A stretch of 6,741 nt of DNA from assembly GCA_902489675.1 (NCBI GenBank), contig CABUAP010000071.1:1-6741 (forward strand). The letters run 5' to 3'. Both the position numbers and the translations under genes were made by a program. Positions 6,676-6,741 of the stretch are shown piece by piece. Under the pieces are notes generated by a model that was given only the letters and a program-made list of their open reading frames with translations, was not told where the DNA came from and searched no databases. Each line of letters begins with the position of its first letter. Within the stretch, counting starts at the first letter, position 1. The DNA is from an uncultured Azospirillum sp. Its GTDB lineage: Bacteria > Pseudomonadota > Alphaproteobacteria > RF32 > CAG-239.

Positions 6676-6741
6676 AAAAATGTCCTATAAATGATAATCT
6701 GTTATTTACTAAATAAAGTTTATAGTATATAAAAGTTAAAA
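6676..6741 (-). promoter_or_regulatory. AT-rich upstream region of the prmA operon
   Basis: These 66 bases contain the ribosome site AGGA (6683-6686) and several -10-like words on the minus strand, the best being TATACT at 6724-6729 (five of six); its -35 would fall beyond the window edge. A 15-base near-perfect palindrome, TTATTTA-C-TAAATAA at 6702-6716, would sit right after the predicted start site. The promoter assignment is tentative because the region is cut by the window edge. Confidence 0.35.

Noticed and set aside
1..6741. CRISPR arrays, tRNA/rRNA genes, insertion sequence ends, toxin-antitoxin pairs or integration sites
   Set aside because: No regularly spaced repeats, cloverleaf-like segments, transposase motifs or paired terminal repeats were seen on reading both strands; intact genes account for nearly all of the window.

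Overview
The window reads as an ordinary, densely packed bacterial chromosome segment of moderate G+C. Shine-Dalgarno sites precede all six complete genes. The prmA/aminopeptidase P pair with a 4-base overlap is an arrangement I associate with Alphaproteobacteria. That, the Gram-negative style signal peptide and the mixed codon use suggest an alphaproteobacterium, but this placement is inference from memory and was not tested by any search.

Layout from left to right. (1) The first ~90 bases hold the possible tail of an upstream gene and a good sigma-70-like promoter (TTGACC-N18-TATATT). (2) A plus-strand gene encodes a calcineurin-like/purple-acid-phosphatase-like metallophosphoesterase with a membrane segment at each end. 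(3) A minus-strand MATE-family multidrug/Na+ (or H+) antiporter gene overlaps the phosphoesterase tail-to-tail by 20 bases. (4) A ~180-base AT-rich divergent region carries the MATE promoter (TTGACA-N16-TATACC) and the leader of the next gene. (5) A plus-strand gene encodes a 319-residue PilT/DotB/VirB11-like secretion ATPase with no other secretion or pilus gene in view. (6) A perfect 13-bp hairpin lies between the ATPase gene and the convergent operon and looks like a bidirectional terminator. (7) A minus-strand operon reads, in transcription order, prmA (ribosomal protein L11 methyltransferase), an aminopeptidase P-like M24 peptidase, and a small exported CGQC thioredoxin-fold protein.

Together the genes are mostly housekeeping (ribosomal protein methylation, peptide turnover, drug efflux), with three less routine pieces: the doubly anchored phosphoesterase, the orphan secretion ATPase, and the exported redox-type protein at the end of the prmA operon. 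I saw no tRNA, rRNA, CRISPR array, insertion sequence or integration site, and no convincing novel multi-gene system. The most open questions are the partners of the ATPase and of the CGQC protein.
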